From contig NZ_VUMH01000006.1 in NCBI RefSeq assembly GCF_009696265.1, positions 62,001 through 126,000 of the forward strand: a stretch of DNA of 64,000 nucleotides. Reading direction: 5' to 3'. Shown here piece by piece: positions 53,437-62,551 of the stretch (its first letter is position 1; every line of letters begins with the position of its first letter). Both the position numbers and the translations under genes were made by a program. The notes under the pieces were generated by a model. The model was not told where the DNA came from. It did not search any database and worked only from the letters and a program-made list of their open reading frames with translations. Source of the stretch: Desulfovibrio porci (GTDB taxonomy: Bacteria > Desulfobacterota > Desulfovibrionia > Desulfovibrionales > Desulfovibrionaceae).

Positions 53437-54627
53437 ATGATCGCCATGTCCGATCTTTTTCGCGTCAGCCTCCGGCAGGTTGTGCGCCAGCGCGGTTTCG
53501 GGGTGATACTGTCCATCGCCCTGGGTATTACCGCCTTTATCGCGCTTTCCGTGCTGGGCCGCGAAATCCGGTATAAAGTGGGCCAGGATATGGTGCTCAT
53601 GGGCGGGGTCAACGTTATCCAGATCTACATGGACGACCAGCAGTATCCCGGCCAGCCCCAGCGCGAATTTTATCCTGAAACCGTGGAGGCCCTGCGCGCC
53701 CTGCCGGGCGTGGGCATGGTCAGCCGCAATCTGCGCGGCGGCAGGATGTTCACGTTGCGCGGCGAAGGCGAGCGCTCCATGAACGTGGATTTCATCGGCG
53801 TGGATCAGTACTTCGCCGAGGTCTACTCCCTGACCCTGGTGGCCGGTCGGCTTTTTAACGCGGATGACATGGAGCGCCACCGCCGCGTCTGTATGCTGGG
53901 GCGTGAAGCGGCGCGCAACCTGTACGGGGATCCTGCCGACGCGCTGGGCAAATTGCTGTTTCTGGAAAAAGACGTCTTTGAAGTGGTGGGCGTGGTCAGC
54001 GGCGTGATGCTGGGCAGCTGGGGGCAGGGAGGCTTTTTGCCCTATACCACCATGATGGACCGCAACTGGGCCGGCGGCAAGGTGACGCGGCTGTTTATCC
54101 GGGCCATTGGCTGGGAAGACGTGCCGCCCCTGGTCCGGCTGATCCCGGAAGTGGTGCGCGAGCATCAGAGCGCGCCCTATCTGGTCGTCCGCACCCAGGA
54201 GGAACAGCTTGAGCGCATCAAGACCACCTTCATGTGGGTGGAAGCCCTGCTCTGGCTGGGCATCGCCGCGTCGCTGATGCTGGGCGGCTTCGGCATCTGG
54301 TACGGCACGTTCGCCGCGGTGCGCGCCCGCACCCGAGAGGTGGGCCTCAAAAAGGCCATGGGCGGTTCCGATACGGATATTCTGGCCCAGTTCCTGGCGG
54401 AAGCCCTGTGCAAATCCGTGGCCGGCGGCATATTGGGCATTGTCGTGGGCGTTGTCCTGGTGGAGGTGGGCGCGTGGTCGTTGGGCACGGGCATCTCCTA
54501 CCCTCTGTTGATCGCCAGCAGCTCGGGCAGCATTGTCTTTTCCGCCCTTATCGGTGTGGCCGGAGGTCTGTATCCGGCCCTTCAGGCCAGCCGCATGGAC
54601 GTGGTCTCCGCCCTGCGTTTTGAATAA
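53437..54627 (+). CDS. MacB/FtsX-type ABC transporter permease
   Basis: 396 residues. Four membrane helices in the MacB layout: one N-terminal (GVILSIALGITAFIALSVL), then a large periplasmic domain, and three C-terminal (FTM ALLWLGIAASLMLGGFGIW, the GIV block and ALIGVAGGLYPALQASR). The pre-helix motif REVGLKKAMGGSD is diagnostic. These complexes use mechanotransmission to push substrates or proteins at the envelope. It pairs with the ABC domain of the next gene. No clear ribosome site; another ATG lies 9 bases downstream. Confidence 0.88.
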   Translation: MIAMSDLFRVSLRQVVRQRGFGVILSIALGITAFIALSVLGREIRYKVGQDMVLMGGVNVIQIYMDDQQYPGQPQREFYPETVEALRALPGVGMVSRNLRGGRMFTLRGEGERSMNVDFIGVDQYFAEVYSLTLVAGRLFNADDMERHRRVCMLGREAARNLYGDPADALGKLLFLEKDVFEVVGVVSGVMLGSWGQGGFLPYTTMMDRNWAGGKVTRLFIRAIGWEDVPPLVRLIPEVVREHQSAPYLVVRTQEEQLERIKTTFMWVEALLWLGIAASLMLGGFGIWYGTFAAVRARTREVGLKKAMGGSDTDILAQFLAEALCKSVAGGILGIVVGVVLVEVGAWSLGTGISYPLLIASSSGSIVFSALIGVAGGLYPALQASRMDVVSALRFE

Positions 54628-54637
54628 AAGGTGAAGC

Positions 54638-56608
54638 ATGGCTCCGGTTATCGTCGCCAAAGATTTATATAAATGTTACGCCGGATTCGCGCCGGTGCTG
54701 CGCGGCGTGAACATCGAGGTGCAGGCCGGTGAGCTTGTGGCCATCATGGGTCCCTCGGGGTGCGGCAAGTCCACCATGCTGCACATTCTGGGCATGCTGC
54801 ACGCGCCCGACGCCGGTTCTTTGGAAATCCTCGGCACGGATGTCCTCGCGTTCAACCGTGAGCAGACGGCGGCCTTCCGGCGCGGGAACATGGGCTTTGT
54901 GATGCAGTCCAGCAACCTTTTCGAGCACTCCACGGTGTTTGAAAACGTTGAATTCCCTTTGATTTATGAAGGAATACCGCCGCAGGAACGCTGGGAGAGG
55001 GTGATCCGGGCCCTGGAACTGGTGCGTCTTTCCGCCAGGGTGCATTACCGCAGCAACCGCCTGTCCGGCGGCGAGCAGCAGCGCGTGGCCATCGCCAGGG
55101 CCATGGTGAACAATCCGCGCATTCTGCTGGCCGACGAACCCACCGGCGCGCTGGACGCCCGCACCAGCCGTCTGATCATGGAAAATTTCCGCACGCTCTG
55201 CCATACCGGCGGCGTGTCCATGGTCTTGGTCACCCATGACCCCAAAATGGCCGAATACTGCGACAGCATCTATACTCTGGAGGACGGCGTCCTACACTGC
55301 CGCCGCCGCGAACTGCCGCCGCTTCCGGAGCATGAGGCGCAGACGCTGTTGCAGCCGCCGCCGCCCGTGGTGCGCGGCGCGCTGGTGGCCGAGCGCTTTC
55401 CCGAGGCGTCGGGCCGGAACCTGATGGAAGAGGCCCACCGCCTGCACGCCGCGGGCCTGCTTTCGCGCATTTACGCCATCCGGGGCAGCGGCCTGCTGGG
55501 CAATCCGGAGGGCTATGCCCTGCCCCTGGCGGTGCGCCGCATCGGCTCGTGGCATTTTTTCTCCGTCTGCGCGGCCCTGTTCCGCCAATTGCGGGGCTCG
55601 TCCCATTCTCTGTGGGGGCTCTGGCGTGACTTGCCCGTACGTTCCCGCTGGGGCCGGGGCTTGCCGGGGCACCTCTGGGCCTTTGGTTGCGGGGCATTGC
55701 TGGCCCGCTGGGGCCTGGAGGAAAAAATCGAATTTATGTACGCCACCGGCGCTCACAGCGAGGCCACGGCCAGTTGGGTGGCCGCGCGCCTGCTGGGATT
55801 GCCTTTCGCCTTTTCCGTGCGCGCCCAGGATCTGGCGCGCCCCGGCAACGACTGGGCCGTCAAGGCGGCGCAGGCGGTCTTTGTGCGTTGCGATACCGGG
55901 GCCACCCTGCAGGCCCTGCGGGAGTTGCTGCCGGAATTGCCGGAGGACAGACTGGTTCTGCTGCGCGATCCCCTGACCCTGACCCCGCCCGAGGACGACG
56001 CGGACATGCCCTTGCCGTCCGGCGTCCAGCAGGGCGCGCAGCCTTTGCAGATTCTGGCCGTGGGCACCATCAGCGCCCGCAAGGGCTATGATCTGTTGCT
56101 GCGGGCCTGCGCGCAGTTGCGCGCCAGGGGTCTGGATTTCCGTCTGAAGATCGTGGGCCAGGGGCCGGAACGCCTGCGTCTGCGCTGGCTTGCCTGGCGT
56201 CTCGGCCTGCGTAAGGTTGTGGATTTTGCCGGTCAGACGCCTCACGAGAACATGGCTGATTTCTATAAAAAAGCCGACATCTTCGTGTCGCCGGGCCGCA
56301 GGACCGGTCAGGGCGATGCGGACGGCCTGCCCTCGGCTCTGGCGGAAGCCATGGCTTTCGGCTTGGCCGTGGTGGTCAGCGACCTGCCGGGCCTGACGGA
56401 AGCCGTGGAGGACGGGAAAAGCGGTCTGGTGACGCCCCAAAACGACGCGGCGGCCCTGGCCCAAGCTCTGGAGCGTCTCGCCGCGCAGCCCGGAGAACGC
56501 GCCCGGCTGGGCAATGCGGCCCGAACGCGCATCCACGCTCTACTGGATGAGCAGGAAAACGAAAGCCGGTTGGGCGCGCTCTTCAGCCGGGCCATTCGCA
56601 CAGCCTGA
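54638..56608 (+). CDS. ABC ATPase fused to a family 4 glycosyltransferase
   Basis: 656 residues in one uninterrupted frame. Residues 1-225 are a MacB/LolD-type ATPase: Walker A GPSGCGKST (38-46), signature LSGGEQQR (142-149), Walker B ILLADEP (162-168), His200. After a Pro/Glu-rich linker (226-243), residues 244-656 are a GT4 of the AmsK/WcaL type: ALVAERFPEASGRNL, AVGTISARKGYDLLLRA, KIVGQGPERLRLR and the catalytic-like DGLPSALAEAMAFG. An Asp replaces the first Glu of the usual E-x7-E motif. AAGGTG precedes the ATG. I know of no standard family with this pairing. Confidence 0.88.
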   Translation: MAPVIVAKDLYKCYAGFAPVLRGVNIEVQAGELVAIMGPSGCGKSTMLHILGMLHAPDAGSLEILGTDVLAFNREQTAAFRRGNMGFVMQSSNLFEHSTVFENVEFPLIYEGIPPQERWERVIRALELVRLSARVHYRSNRLSGGEQQRVAIARAMVNNPRILLADEPTGALDARTSRLIMENFRTLCHTGGVSMVLVTHDPKMAEYCDSIYTLEDGVLHCRRRELPPLPEHEAQTLLQPPPPVVRGALVAERFPEASGRNLMEEAHRLHAAGLLSRIYAIRGSGLLGNPEGYALPLAVRRIGSWHFFSVCAALFRQLRGSSHSLWGLWRDLPVRSRWGRGLPGHLWAFGCGALLARWGLEEKIEFMYATGAHSEATASWVAARLLGLPFAFSVRAQDLARPGNDWAVKAAQAVFVRCDTGATLQALRELLPELPEDRLVLLRDPLTLTPPEDDADMPLPSGVQQGAQPLQILAVGTISARKGYDLLLRACAQLRARGLDFRLKIVGQGPERLRLRWLAWRLGLRKVVDFAGQTPHENMADFYKKADIFVSPGRRTGQGDADGLPSALAEAMAFGLAVVVSDLPGLTEAVEDGKSGLVTPQNDAAALAQALERLAAQPGERARLGNAARTRIHALLDEQENESRLGALFSRAIRTA

Positions 56609-56652
56609 CCGGACCTGCCCGGTTTTCAGCGAGCCACGGGAAGGAAATATCC

Positions 56653-58104
56653 ATGGACTTTACGGGAGTACGCGTGCTGGTGGTGGGCGATGTGATGCTT
56701 GACCATTACATCGCCGGCCAAGTCAGGCGTATTTCTCCGGAAGCGCCGGTGCCCGTGGCTTGCGTGCGCAAGCGTTGGACCGCTCCTGGCGGCGCGGCCA
56801 ATGTGGCCCGCAATTTGGCCCGTCTGGGCCTTCAGGTCGCTCTGACCGGCTTGGCTGGCCGGGATGAGGCCGGTGAGTCTCTGCGCAGGGAGCTGGCCGC
56901 TGAGGGCATCGACGACGGTCTGGTGTATTCCGCTGCCCGGAGCACCACGCGTAAAACCAGGATTATTGCCCAGGGCCAGCAACTGCTCCGTCTGGATGAA
57001 GAAGTGATCGCGCCGCCGCGTCCGGAAGAAAGCGCGGCCCTGCGCGGAAAAATTCTGGAATTCCTTCCCGCCTGCGGCGCGGTGGTGCTGTCCGATTACG
57101 GCAAGGGCGTCCTGCTGGACGACGCTGAAAACGGCGGCCTGTGCGCGCCGGTCATAACAGCGGCCCGCGAACGCGGCATTCCCGTGCTGGTGGACCCCAA
57201 GGGCGGGCAGTGGCGGCGCTATGCCGGGGCGCAGTGCGTGACGCCCAACAGCGTCGAGTTCGCCCTGGCCTGCGGCCTGGAGTCCGGTGACGCGCCGGAT
57301 CAGCGGGAACGCGAAACACTGGCTGGTCGCCTGCGCGAAAGCTATGGTCTGGAACGGATTCTGCTCACGCGCGGGGCCAAAGGCATGGCCCTGTTCGCCG
57401 GAGGCGAGCCGCCGTGCTATATCCGGGCCGCCGTGCGTGAAGTGGCCGATGTTTCCGGCGCGGGCGACACGGTCATCGCCACCTTGGCGGCCTGCGTGGC
57501 CAAGGGCCTGGACTGGAAGGAAAGCGCCCGCGTGGCCAATACCGCGGCCGGTGTGGCCGTGGGCAAAATGGGCACCGCGCCTGTGTCCCTGGCTGAACTG
57601 AACCAGGCCCTGCGGGAAAACGCCGACAATCCCAAACTCTACGGCGGTTCCGCGCTGCTGGAAAAGCTGGAGGAGTGGCGGTGCAGAAATGAAAGCATTG
57701 TTTTCACCAACGGCTGCTTCGACCTGCTCCATCCCGGTCATATTTCCCTGATCCGCCAGTGCGTGGCCCTGGGCGACCGCTTGGTGGTGGGGCTGAACAG
57801 CGACGCCTCGGTGCGCCGTCTCAAGGGGCCCGGCCGCCCGGTCCAGAATGAGCAAAGCCGCGCGCTGCTGCTGGCCGCGCTGCAGGGCGTGGACGCGGTG
57901 ATTCTTTTTGACGAGGACACGCCCCTGGAGCTGATCCGCCAAGTGCGGCCCGATGTATTGGTCAAGGGCAGCGACTATACCGTGGAAACCGTGGTGGGTG
58001 CGGATCTGGTGCGGGAATACGGCGGACGCGTGCATCTGGCCCATCTGGTGGACGGGTGCAGCACCACCAATCTGGTACGCCGGATGGGCGCGGAGAAGGC
58101 CTGA
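56653..58104 (+). CDS. hldE: Bifunctional heptose kinase/adenylyltransferase HldE
   Basis: 483 residues. The N-terminal pfkB-type kinase domain (about 1-325) has VLVVGDVMLDHYI, APGGAANVARNLARLG and DVSGAGDTVIATLAA; it phosphorylates heptose-7-phosphate. The C-terminal nucleotidyltransferase (about 345-483) has FTNGCFDLLHPGHI and VKGSDY and makes ADP-heptose for LPS inner core. Both activities are fused as in E. coli. GGAAGG precedes the ATG. Confidence 0.95.
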   Translation: MDFTGVRVLVVGDVMLDHYIAGQVRRISPEAPVPVACVRKRWTAPGGAANVARNLARLGLQVALTGLAGRDEAGESLRRELAAEGIDDGLVYSAARSTTRKTRIIAQGQQLLRLDEEVIAPPRPEESAALRGKILEFLPACGAVVLSDYGKGVLLDDAENGGLCAPVITAARERGIPVLVDPKGGQWRRYAGAQCVTPNSVEFALACGLESGDAPDQRERETLAGRLRESYGLERILLTRGAKGMALFAGGEPPCYIRAAVREVADVSGAGDTVIATLAACVAKGLDWKESARVANTAAGVAVGKMGTAPVSLAELNQALRENADNPKLYGGSALLEKLEEWRCRNESIVFTNGCFDLLHPGHISLIRQCVALGDRLVVGLNSDASVRRLKGPGRPVQNEQSRALLLAALQGVDAVILFDEDTPLELIRQVRPDVLVKGSDYTVETVVGADLVREYGGRVHLAHLVDGCSTTNLVRRMGAEKA

Positions 58105-58156
58105 GCAGGGTCCGTCTGGTCCGGCCGCTCTCCAGACTCTGGCCGCAGGAGGCCGT

Positions 58157-59131
58157 ATGCAGCGCATTTTTGCCGCCGATATCGGCGGAACCAATTGCCG
58201 TTTCGCCTCGTTCAGTCTGGTTGAAGGCTGTCTCAACCTCGAACGGGTGGTCTGGATCAAATCCGCCGGTCTGCTGGACACGGACATGGTGCTGACCGCT
58301 CTGGAGCGTGAGCTGGAAACTCCTCTGCGCGCGGCGGACGCCCTTGTACTGGCTCTGGCCGGGCCGGTACAAGGCGGTTTGCGCGGCAAACTGACCAACG
58401 GCGCTTTGCGGGTGGATTTCACCGGCCTGGAGCGCCGTTACGGCGTCGCCCGCTACCGGGTCATCAATGATTTTATCGCCGAGGCCTATGGCTGCCTGAC
58501 GGAAATCGGGGAGCAGGCGCGTTGTGTGGTCAGCCCCGCCGAACAGGCCGAAATACCGGCCACGGCCGGTCGGGGCGTGCTGGGCGCGGGCACGGGGCTC
58601 GGCACGGCTTCCCTGGTGCATGACGGGCGCGGCGGCTGGCTGCCGGTGCCGGCTGAAGGCGGTCACGTCTCCTTTCCCTTTGCGGGCGACGAGGAAAACG
58701 ACTTTCACAACTTTCTTTGCAGGGAATTGGGCTATCCCTTCGCGCGCGGCGACGACGTCCTCACCGGCAAAGGGCTTTCCCTCCTGCACCGCTACCTCAG
58801 CGGCGAAGACCTGGAGGCCCGCGAAGTGGGCGCGCGCGCCCTCAGTCGGGATACTCCGACCCTGCGTTGGTATTCGCGTTTTTACGCCAGGGCCTGCCGC
58901 AACTGGATTCTGACCACCTTGTGCCGCCGCGGTTTGTGGATCGCGGGCGGCATCGCCAGCCGCAATCCGCTTAGCGTTACAAGCGACTATTTTCTGGAAG
59001 AGCTGTATACCACCCCGCATTTCGCCGCCCTGGTCCGCTCCGTGCCCGTTTATCTGATTGAGAACAAAAACAGCGGATTGTGGGGGGCGGCCCAGGCCGG
59101 CCTGGAATTACTGCGCCGCGAGGCGCATTGA
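58157..59131 (+). CDS. glk: Glucokinase
   Basis: 324 residues of the bacterial Glk family. Phosphate loop FAADIGGTNCRFASF; catalytic Asp region VINDFIAEAYG; adenosine-side LGAGTGLGTASLV; the GHVSFPFAGDEENDF block has the Glu/His pattern of this family. It phosphorylates glucose to glucose-6-phosphate. GGAGG precedes the ATG at 58157. It follows hldE closely, so it probably supplies sugar phosphates to the glycan locus. Confidence 0.9.
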   Translation: MQRIFAADIGGTNCRFASFSLVEGCLNLERVVWIKSAGLLDTDMVLTALERELETPLRAADALVLALAGPVQGGLRGKLTNGALRVDFTGLERRYGVARYRVINDFIAEAYGCLTEIGEQARCVVSPAEQAEIPATAGRGVLGAGTGLGTASLVHDGRGGWLPVPAEGGHVSFPFAGDEENDFHNFLCRELGYPFARGDDVLTGKGLSLLHRYLSGEDLEAREVGARALSRDTPTLRWYSRFYARACRNWILTTLCRRGLWIAGGIASRNPLSVTSDYFLEELYTTPHFAALVRSVPVYLIENKNSGLWGAAQAGLELLRREAH

Positions 59132-59365
59132 GCGCGGGCTTCGAAACAGGGCTGCCTGCCCCATCCCGAAGTCCGGCTGAAGAGAGAAAGCATATCCGCC
59201 GCAAGCCCGATCCCCGCGCAGGCCGCCGTGTCCGGGCGATATCCCCCGTTTTCGGCGAAGGTCTCCGGCGAGGCCCTGGTCAGCCGGAACCGGAATGCCT
59301 TTTCCCATGCTGTCCCGGGAAATCCGGGGCAAAGCCCGGCGACGGAAGGCGGCAATGGAAGAATT

Positions 59366-61474
59366 ATGGCTGCTGAACAGGACATCGAATTTACTCCCCT
59401 CCAGGGCATGCCCGCCACGCCTTTCAGGATCGGCGGCGACGACCTGAGCTGCGCCCTGGTGGTCTGCGGGGCGGAGAAGGATTATCCGCTCATCTACGTC
59501 AATGAGGCCTTTCTGGCCTGTGTAGGGTACAGCCGCACGGAATTTTTTGAAAAAACCGGCGGTTATTACGCCGCTGTCATTCATCCGGAGGACAGGGAGC
59601 GCGCGCGGGCCATTGTGGACGAGGCCGCGCCGGAAGGGCGCGCCTTCAGCGCGGAATACCGGGTGATGAAAAAGGACGGCGGCGCCGTCTGGTTGCGCGA
59701 AGCGGGCAGGGCACTTCTTGCCGGGGACGGATGCCTTATTACCGTCAGCGTCTGCCGGGATCTGGGCAGGGAAGTGGCGTTGCGCGAGCGGCTGAAACAG
59801 CGCGGCCGACAGTTGCAGGATTTGATGGACGCGCTGCCCTGCGGCATCTGCCGGGTCACCGCCGATGACAGCCTTAGCATTATCTATGCCAACAATTACT
59901 TTTACTCCATGCTCAACTATACGCCCGGCAAGGCGGCGGAACGGCATCTGCACAGCGTTGAGGCCTTCATCCATCCGCGCGATATGAAGATGGTCCGGAG
60001 CACGATACGGGAAAACATCGCGCAGGGCCGGACATTTTTCGAGTTGGAACACCGCTTTTTCGACAGCGCGGGAAAAGTGCTCTGGGCTTTGATCCGTTGC
60101 CGGCTGGACCCCGAGGAACCCGGCTATCTGACCTGCGTGCTTTTCGATATCACCTCGCGCAAGCGGATGGAAGAGGATCTCCGTCTCAGCGAGGAAAAAA
60201 GCCGTATCGCTTTCCGGCACACCGGCAAGGTCATGGCCGTGTACGATCCTGTCGGCCACATCCTTTTCCAGTCGGAGGAGGACGCCGCCGTGCTGGGCGT
60301 GCCGCCCGCGATGCCCGGTGTGCCTGAAAGTTTCGTGACCAACGGCATTGTGGCGGAGGAAAGCGTCGAAAGTTTTCTGCGCTTTTACCATTCCATGCAG
60401 CGCGGCATTCCCAGCGGCGAGACCAATGTGAAGCTGAAAATTGCGGACCATTTTGAATGGTTCAGCGGCAGGTACACGCTGATATTCGATACCGAGGGCA
60501 ATCCCCGACGCTCAATCATCTCCTATGAAAACGTCACTGAACAGCGCGAGAAGGAACTGGCCTACCAGAAATGGATTCAATTCTTCAAAACGCAGCAGGA
60601 AAACAGTATCGGCTATTATGAATTCAATCTGACGAAAAATATTTATGAAGGCAACGAGCGCCGCAACTCCGGTTCGCTTCCGGAAGATGTGAAATCTTTT
60701 TCAGAAACGATGGAGTATATTTTCAGCCACTATATTTATGAAGAGGATTTGCCCGCCTATCAGAGTATTTTTGATCGGGAAAAACTGTTGGGAAAATTCT
60801 ACAGCGGTCAGCGCGAGATACACTTCGAGCACAGGCGCTTCAACGCTGACGGCAGCCTTTACTGGGCGTCAGCCGGCATCCAGCTCGTCCCTGACCCTCT
60901 GACCAATGACGTCAAGGCCTTCATCCTGATTAAGGATATTGACGCTCAGAAGAAAAAAGATCTTGAGTTGCGCTGCCTTCTGGAGCTGGACGCCTTGACC
61001 GGCCTGCTGAACCGCGCCACCGTGGTCGAGCGGGTCACGGAAATGCTGCGCCGGAGCGCGTCCGGCATGGAGCACGCCCTGATCATGCTGGATCTGGACA
61101 ACTTCAAACTGCTGAACGACAGCCGGGGCCACCAGTTCGGCGACGAGGTGCTCAAGAGCGTGGCGGACTCCCTGCGTGACGTGCTGCGGCGGCACGATCT
61201 CTGCGGTCGTCTCGGCGGCGACGAATTTGTGGTTTTTCTGCCGCATATCCCCGCAGGCCGGGAACTGGAAAAACGCCTGGAAGCGCTGCGCGGCGCCACG
61301 GCCAAGGATTACGGCGGCGGTCTGAGCATTACCGGCAGCCTGGGGCTTGCCCGTTTTCCCCTGGACGGCGCGAATTTTGACGAACTCTACAGAAAAGCCG
61401 ACCTGGCGCTCTACGAGGCCAAGCGGCGAGGCCGCGACCGCTTCGTCATCTATCATCCGGACCTGGAGGAGTAG
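59366..61474 (+). CDS. Multi-PAS diguanylate cyclase
   Basis: 702 residues. PAS units at about 15-135 (YINEAFL-type YVNEAFLACVGYSRTEFF, HPEDRERA), 150-275, 285-405 and 410-535; GGDEF domain about 545-700. The signature GRLGGDEFVVF is intact, and the RRHD five residues before it is an inhibitory I-site, so c-di-GMP feedback is expected. No membrane segment. The ATG at 59366 has GGAAG upstream; the 46 extra upstream codons are not protein-like. A separate unit after glk (234-base gap). Confidence 0.9.
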   Translation: MAAEQDIEFTPLQGMPATPFRIGGDDLSCALVVCGAEKDYPLIYVNEAFLACVGYSRTEFFEKTGGYYAAVIHPEDRERARAIVDEAAPEGRAFSAEYRVMKKDGGAVWLREAGRALLAGDGCLITVSVCRDLGREVALRERLKQRGRQLQDLMDALPCGICRVTADDSLSIIYANNYFYSMLNYTPGKAAERHLHSVEAFIHPRDMKMVRSTIRENIAQGRTFFELEHRFFDSAGKVLWALIRCRLDPEEPGYLTCVLFDITSRKRMEEDLRLSEEKSRIAFRHTGKVMAVYDPVGHILFQSEEDAAVLGVPPAMPGVPESFVTNGIVAEESVESFLRFYHSMQRGIPSGETNVKLKIADHFEWFSGRYTLIFDTEGNPRRSIISYENVTEQREKELAYQKWIQFFKTQQENSIGYYEFNLTKNIYEGNERRNSGSLPEDVKSFSETMEYIFSHYIYEEDLPAYQSIFDREKLLGKFYSGQREIHFEHRRFNADGSLYWASAGIQLVPDPLTNDVKAFILIKDIDAQKKKDLELRCLLELDALTGLLNRATVVERVTEMLRRSASGMEHALIMLDLDNFKLLNDSRGHQFGDEVLKSVADSLRDVLRRHDLCGRLGGDEFVVFLPHIPAGRELEKRLEALRGATAKDYGGGLSITGSLGLARFPLDGANFDELYRKADLALYEAKRRGRDRFVIYHPDLEE

Positions 61475-61535
61475 GGGGCGGTTTCAATCCAAGCTTCCGG
61501 GCGGATGCCTTTTCGCGGCATTCGCCGCGACGCTG

Positions 61536-61562
61536 AAACGCCGTGCCCGCACGGCGTTTTTT
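61536..61562 (+). terminator. Terminator after the diguanylate cyclase gene
   Basis: AAACGCCGTG-CCCG-CACGGCGTTT followed by more T residues. Confidence 0.9.
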
Positions 61563-61635
61563 CATGTTTCGCTGTTTTCAGCGCATAAAAACGCGCGGAG
61601 CCTTTTCCATGAGGCGGTCCGCTTTTTCTCCCGCT

Positions 61636-61662
61636 TTGTCATGTTTGCATGACAATTGTCAT
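61636..61662. promoter_or_regulatory. Two overlapping palindromes, likely activator or operator sites
   Basis: TTGTCATG-TTTG-CATGACAA (61636-61655) is a perfect 20-bp dyad. It overlaps ATGACAATTGTCAT (61649-61662), a perfect 14-bp palindrome. Together they give three TGTCAT-type half-sites about 85-110 bp upstream of the sigma-54 -24 element, the position expected for an enhancer-binding protein or a CRP/FNR-type regulator. Confidence 0.6.
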
Positions 61663-61746
61663 TTTTTTCTGAAAAGCGCATCCGTTCAGCTTGTGCTCTT
61701 TTTCTCTTATCCCTTGAAATCACAATTATTTTTAAAAGCGTGTTGC

Positions 61747-61762
61747 TGGCATGCCAATTGCT
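61747..61762 (+). promoter_or_regulatory. Sigma-54 (-24/-12) promoter of napCMA
   Basis: TGGCATG-CCAA-TTGCT matches the consensus TGGCACG-N4-TTGCW with one difference and correct spacing. It lies 217 bp before the napC start. Confidence 0.65.
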
Positions 61763-61978
61763 TAATTTGTTCCAGCAATCCCGTTTCATTGGAAAAAACT
61801 TTCAACCCCGGCCGCGCGTCTCCATGGGGGAGGCGGACGGCAGAGGCGCCGCAGACTTGGTGAACGCTTTTGGCCGAAAGCGCCGACAGCGGCATATGCG
61901 GCGTTACCGGGTTGGGAGAGCGCTTTTTTCTGTTCCCGGCCGCGCGGGCGGCCGTACCATCAGCCAGGAGAAAAGCCC

Positions 61979-62551
61979 ATGCCGTATCCTCGAAAACGCG
62001 TCTGGATTATGGGCGGCATAATCCTTGTGGCGTGCGTCGTCTTGGCGGGTGCGGGGGTGTCCTACACTTCCGGCACGGAATTCTGTCTGTCATGTCATGA
62101 AATGCGCGTTTACCAGGATGAGCTCAAGCTCTCGTCCCATGCCAAGGATGCCCAGGGCAAAGAGATTTCCTGTTCCCAATGCCACATCCCCTCGGGCAAT
62201 CTGGCGCGCATGCTGGGGGCCAAGGCCTGGCTGGGTCTGAAGGACCTCTGGATGCACAACATTGACGGCGGGACGGACCTGGACCGGGCCGCCATGCAGC
62301 CCGTGGCCCGCCGCTTCACCGACGACGCCAACTGCCGCGCCTGCCATCAGGACCTGAGCAAAAACGCCAAAAACGACGGTCCCGTTTCCAAGGAAGGCAA
62401 GCTGGCTCACGACAATTACGAAGGCAAGAACGGCCAGGCGCGCAGCGGTTGCGTGGGCTGCCATCAAAATCTCGCCCATCTGCCCGTTTTTGACGAGCGC
62501 ATTCCCCATAACCGGAAGTTCGCACAGAAACTCAAGGAGAGCCGTTCATGA
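61979..62551 (+). CDS. napC: Tetraheme cytochrome c, NapC/NrfH family
   Basis: 190 residues. One N-terminal membrane anchor (about 8-27), then four CxxCH heme sites: CLSCH, CSQCH, CRACH and CVGCH. NapC/NrfH proteins oxidise menaquinol and pass electrons to periplasmic reductases, here the nitrate reductase encoded by napA. AGGAG precedes the ATG. Its stop overlaps the napM start (ATGA). Confidence 0.92.
   Translation: MPYPRKRVWIMGGIILVACVVLAGAGVSYTSGTEFCLSCHEMRVYQDELKLSSHAKDAQGKEISCSQCHIPSGNLARMLGAKAWLGLKDLWMHNIDGGTDLDRAAMQPVARRFTDDANCRACHQDLSKNAKNDGPVSKEGKLAHDNYEGKNGQARSGCVGCHQNLAHLPVFDERIPHNRKFAQKLKESRS

Larger units (their letters stand above)
61475..61978. other. Regulatory region upstream of napC
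   Basis: No gene-like frame. From left to right it holds a terminator (61536-61562), AT-rich DNA with overlapping palindromes (61636-61662), a sigma-54 promoter match (61747-61762) and a leader of about 200 bases to the napC ATG. Confidence 0.6.

Noticed and set aside
56626..58422. 598-codon frame antisense to hldE
   Set aside because: Shadow of hldE, whose kinase and nucleotidyltransferase motifs are intact on the plus strand.
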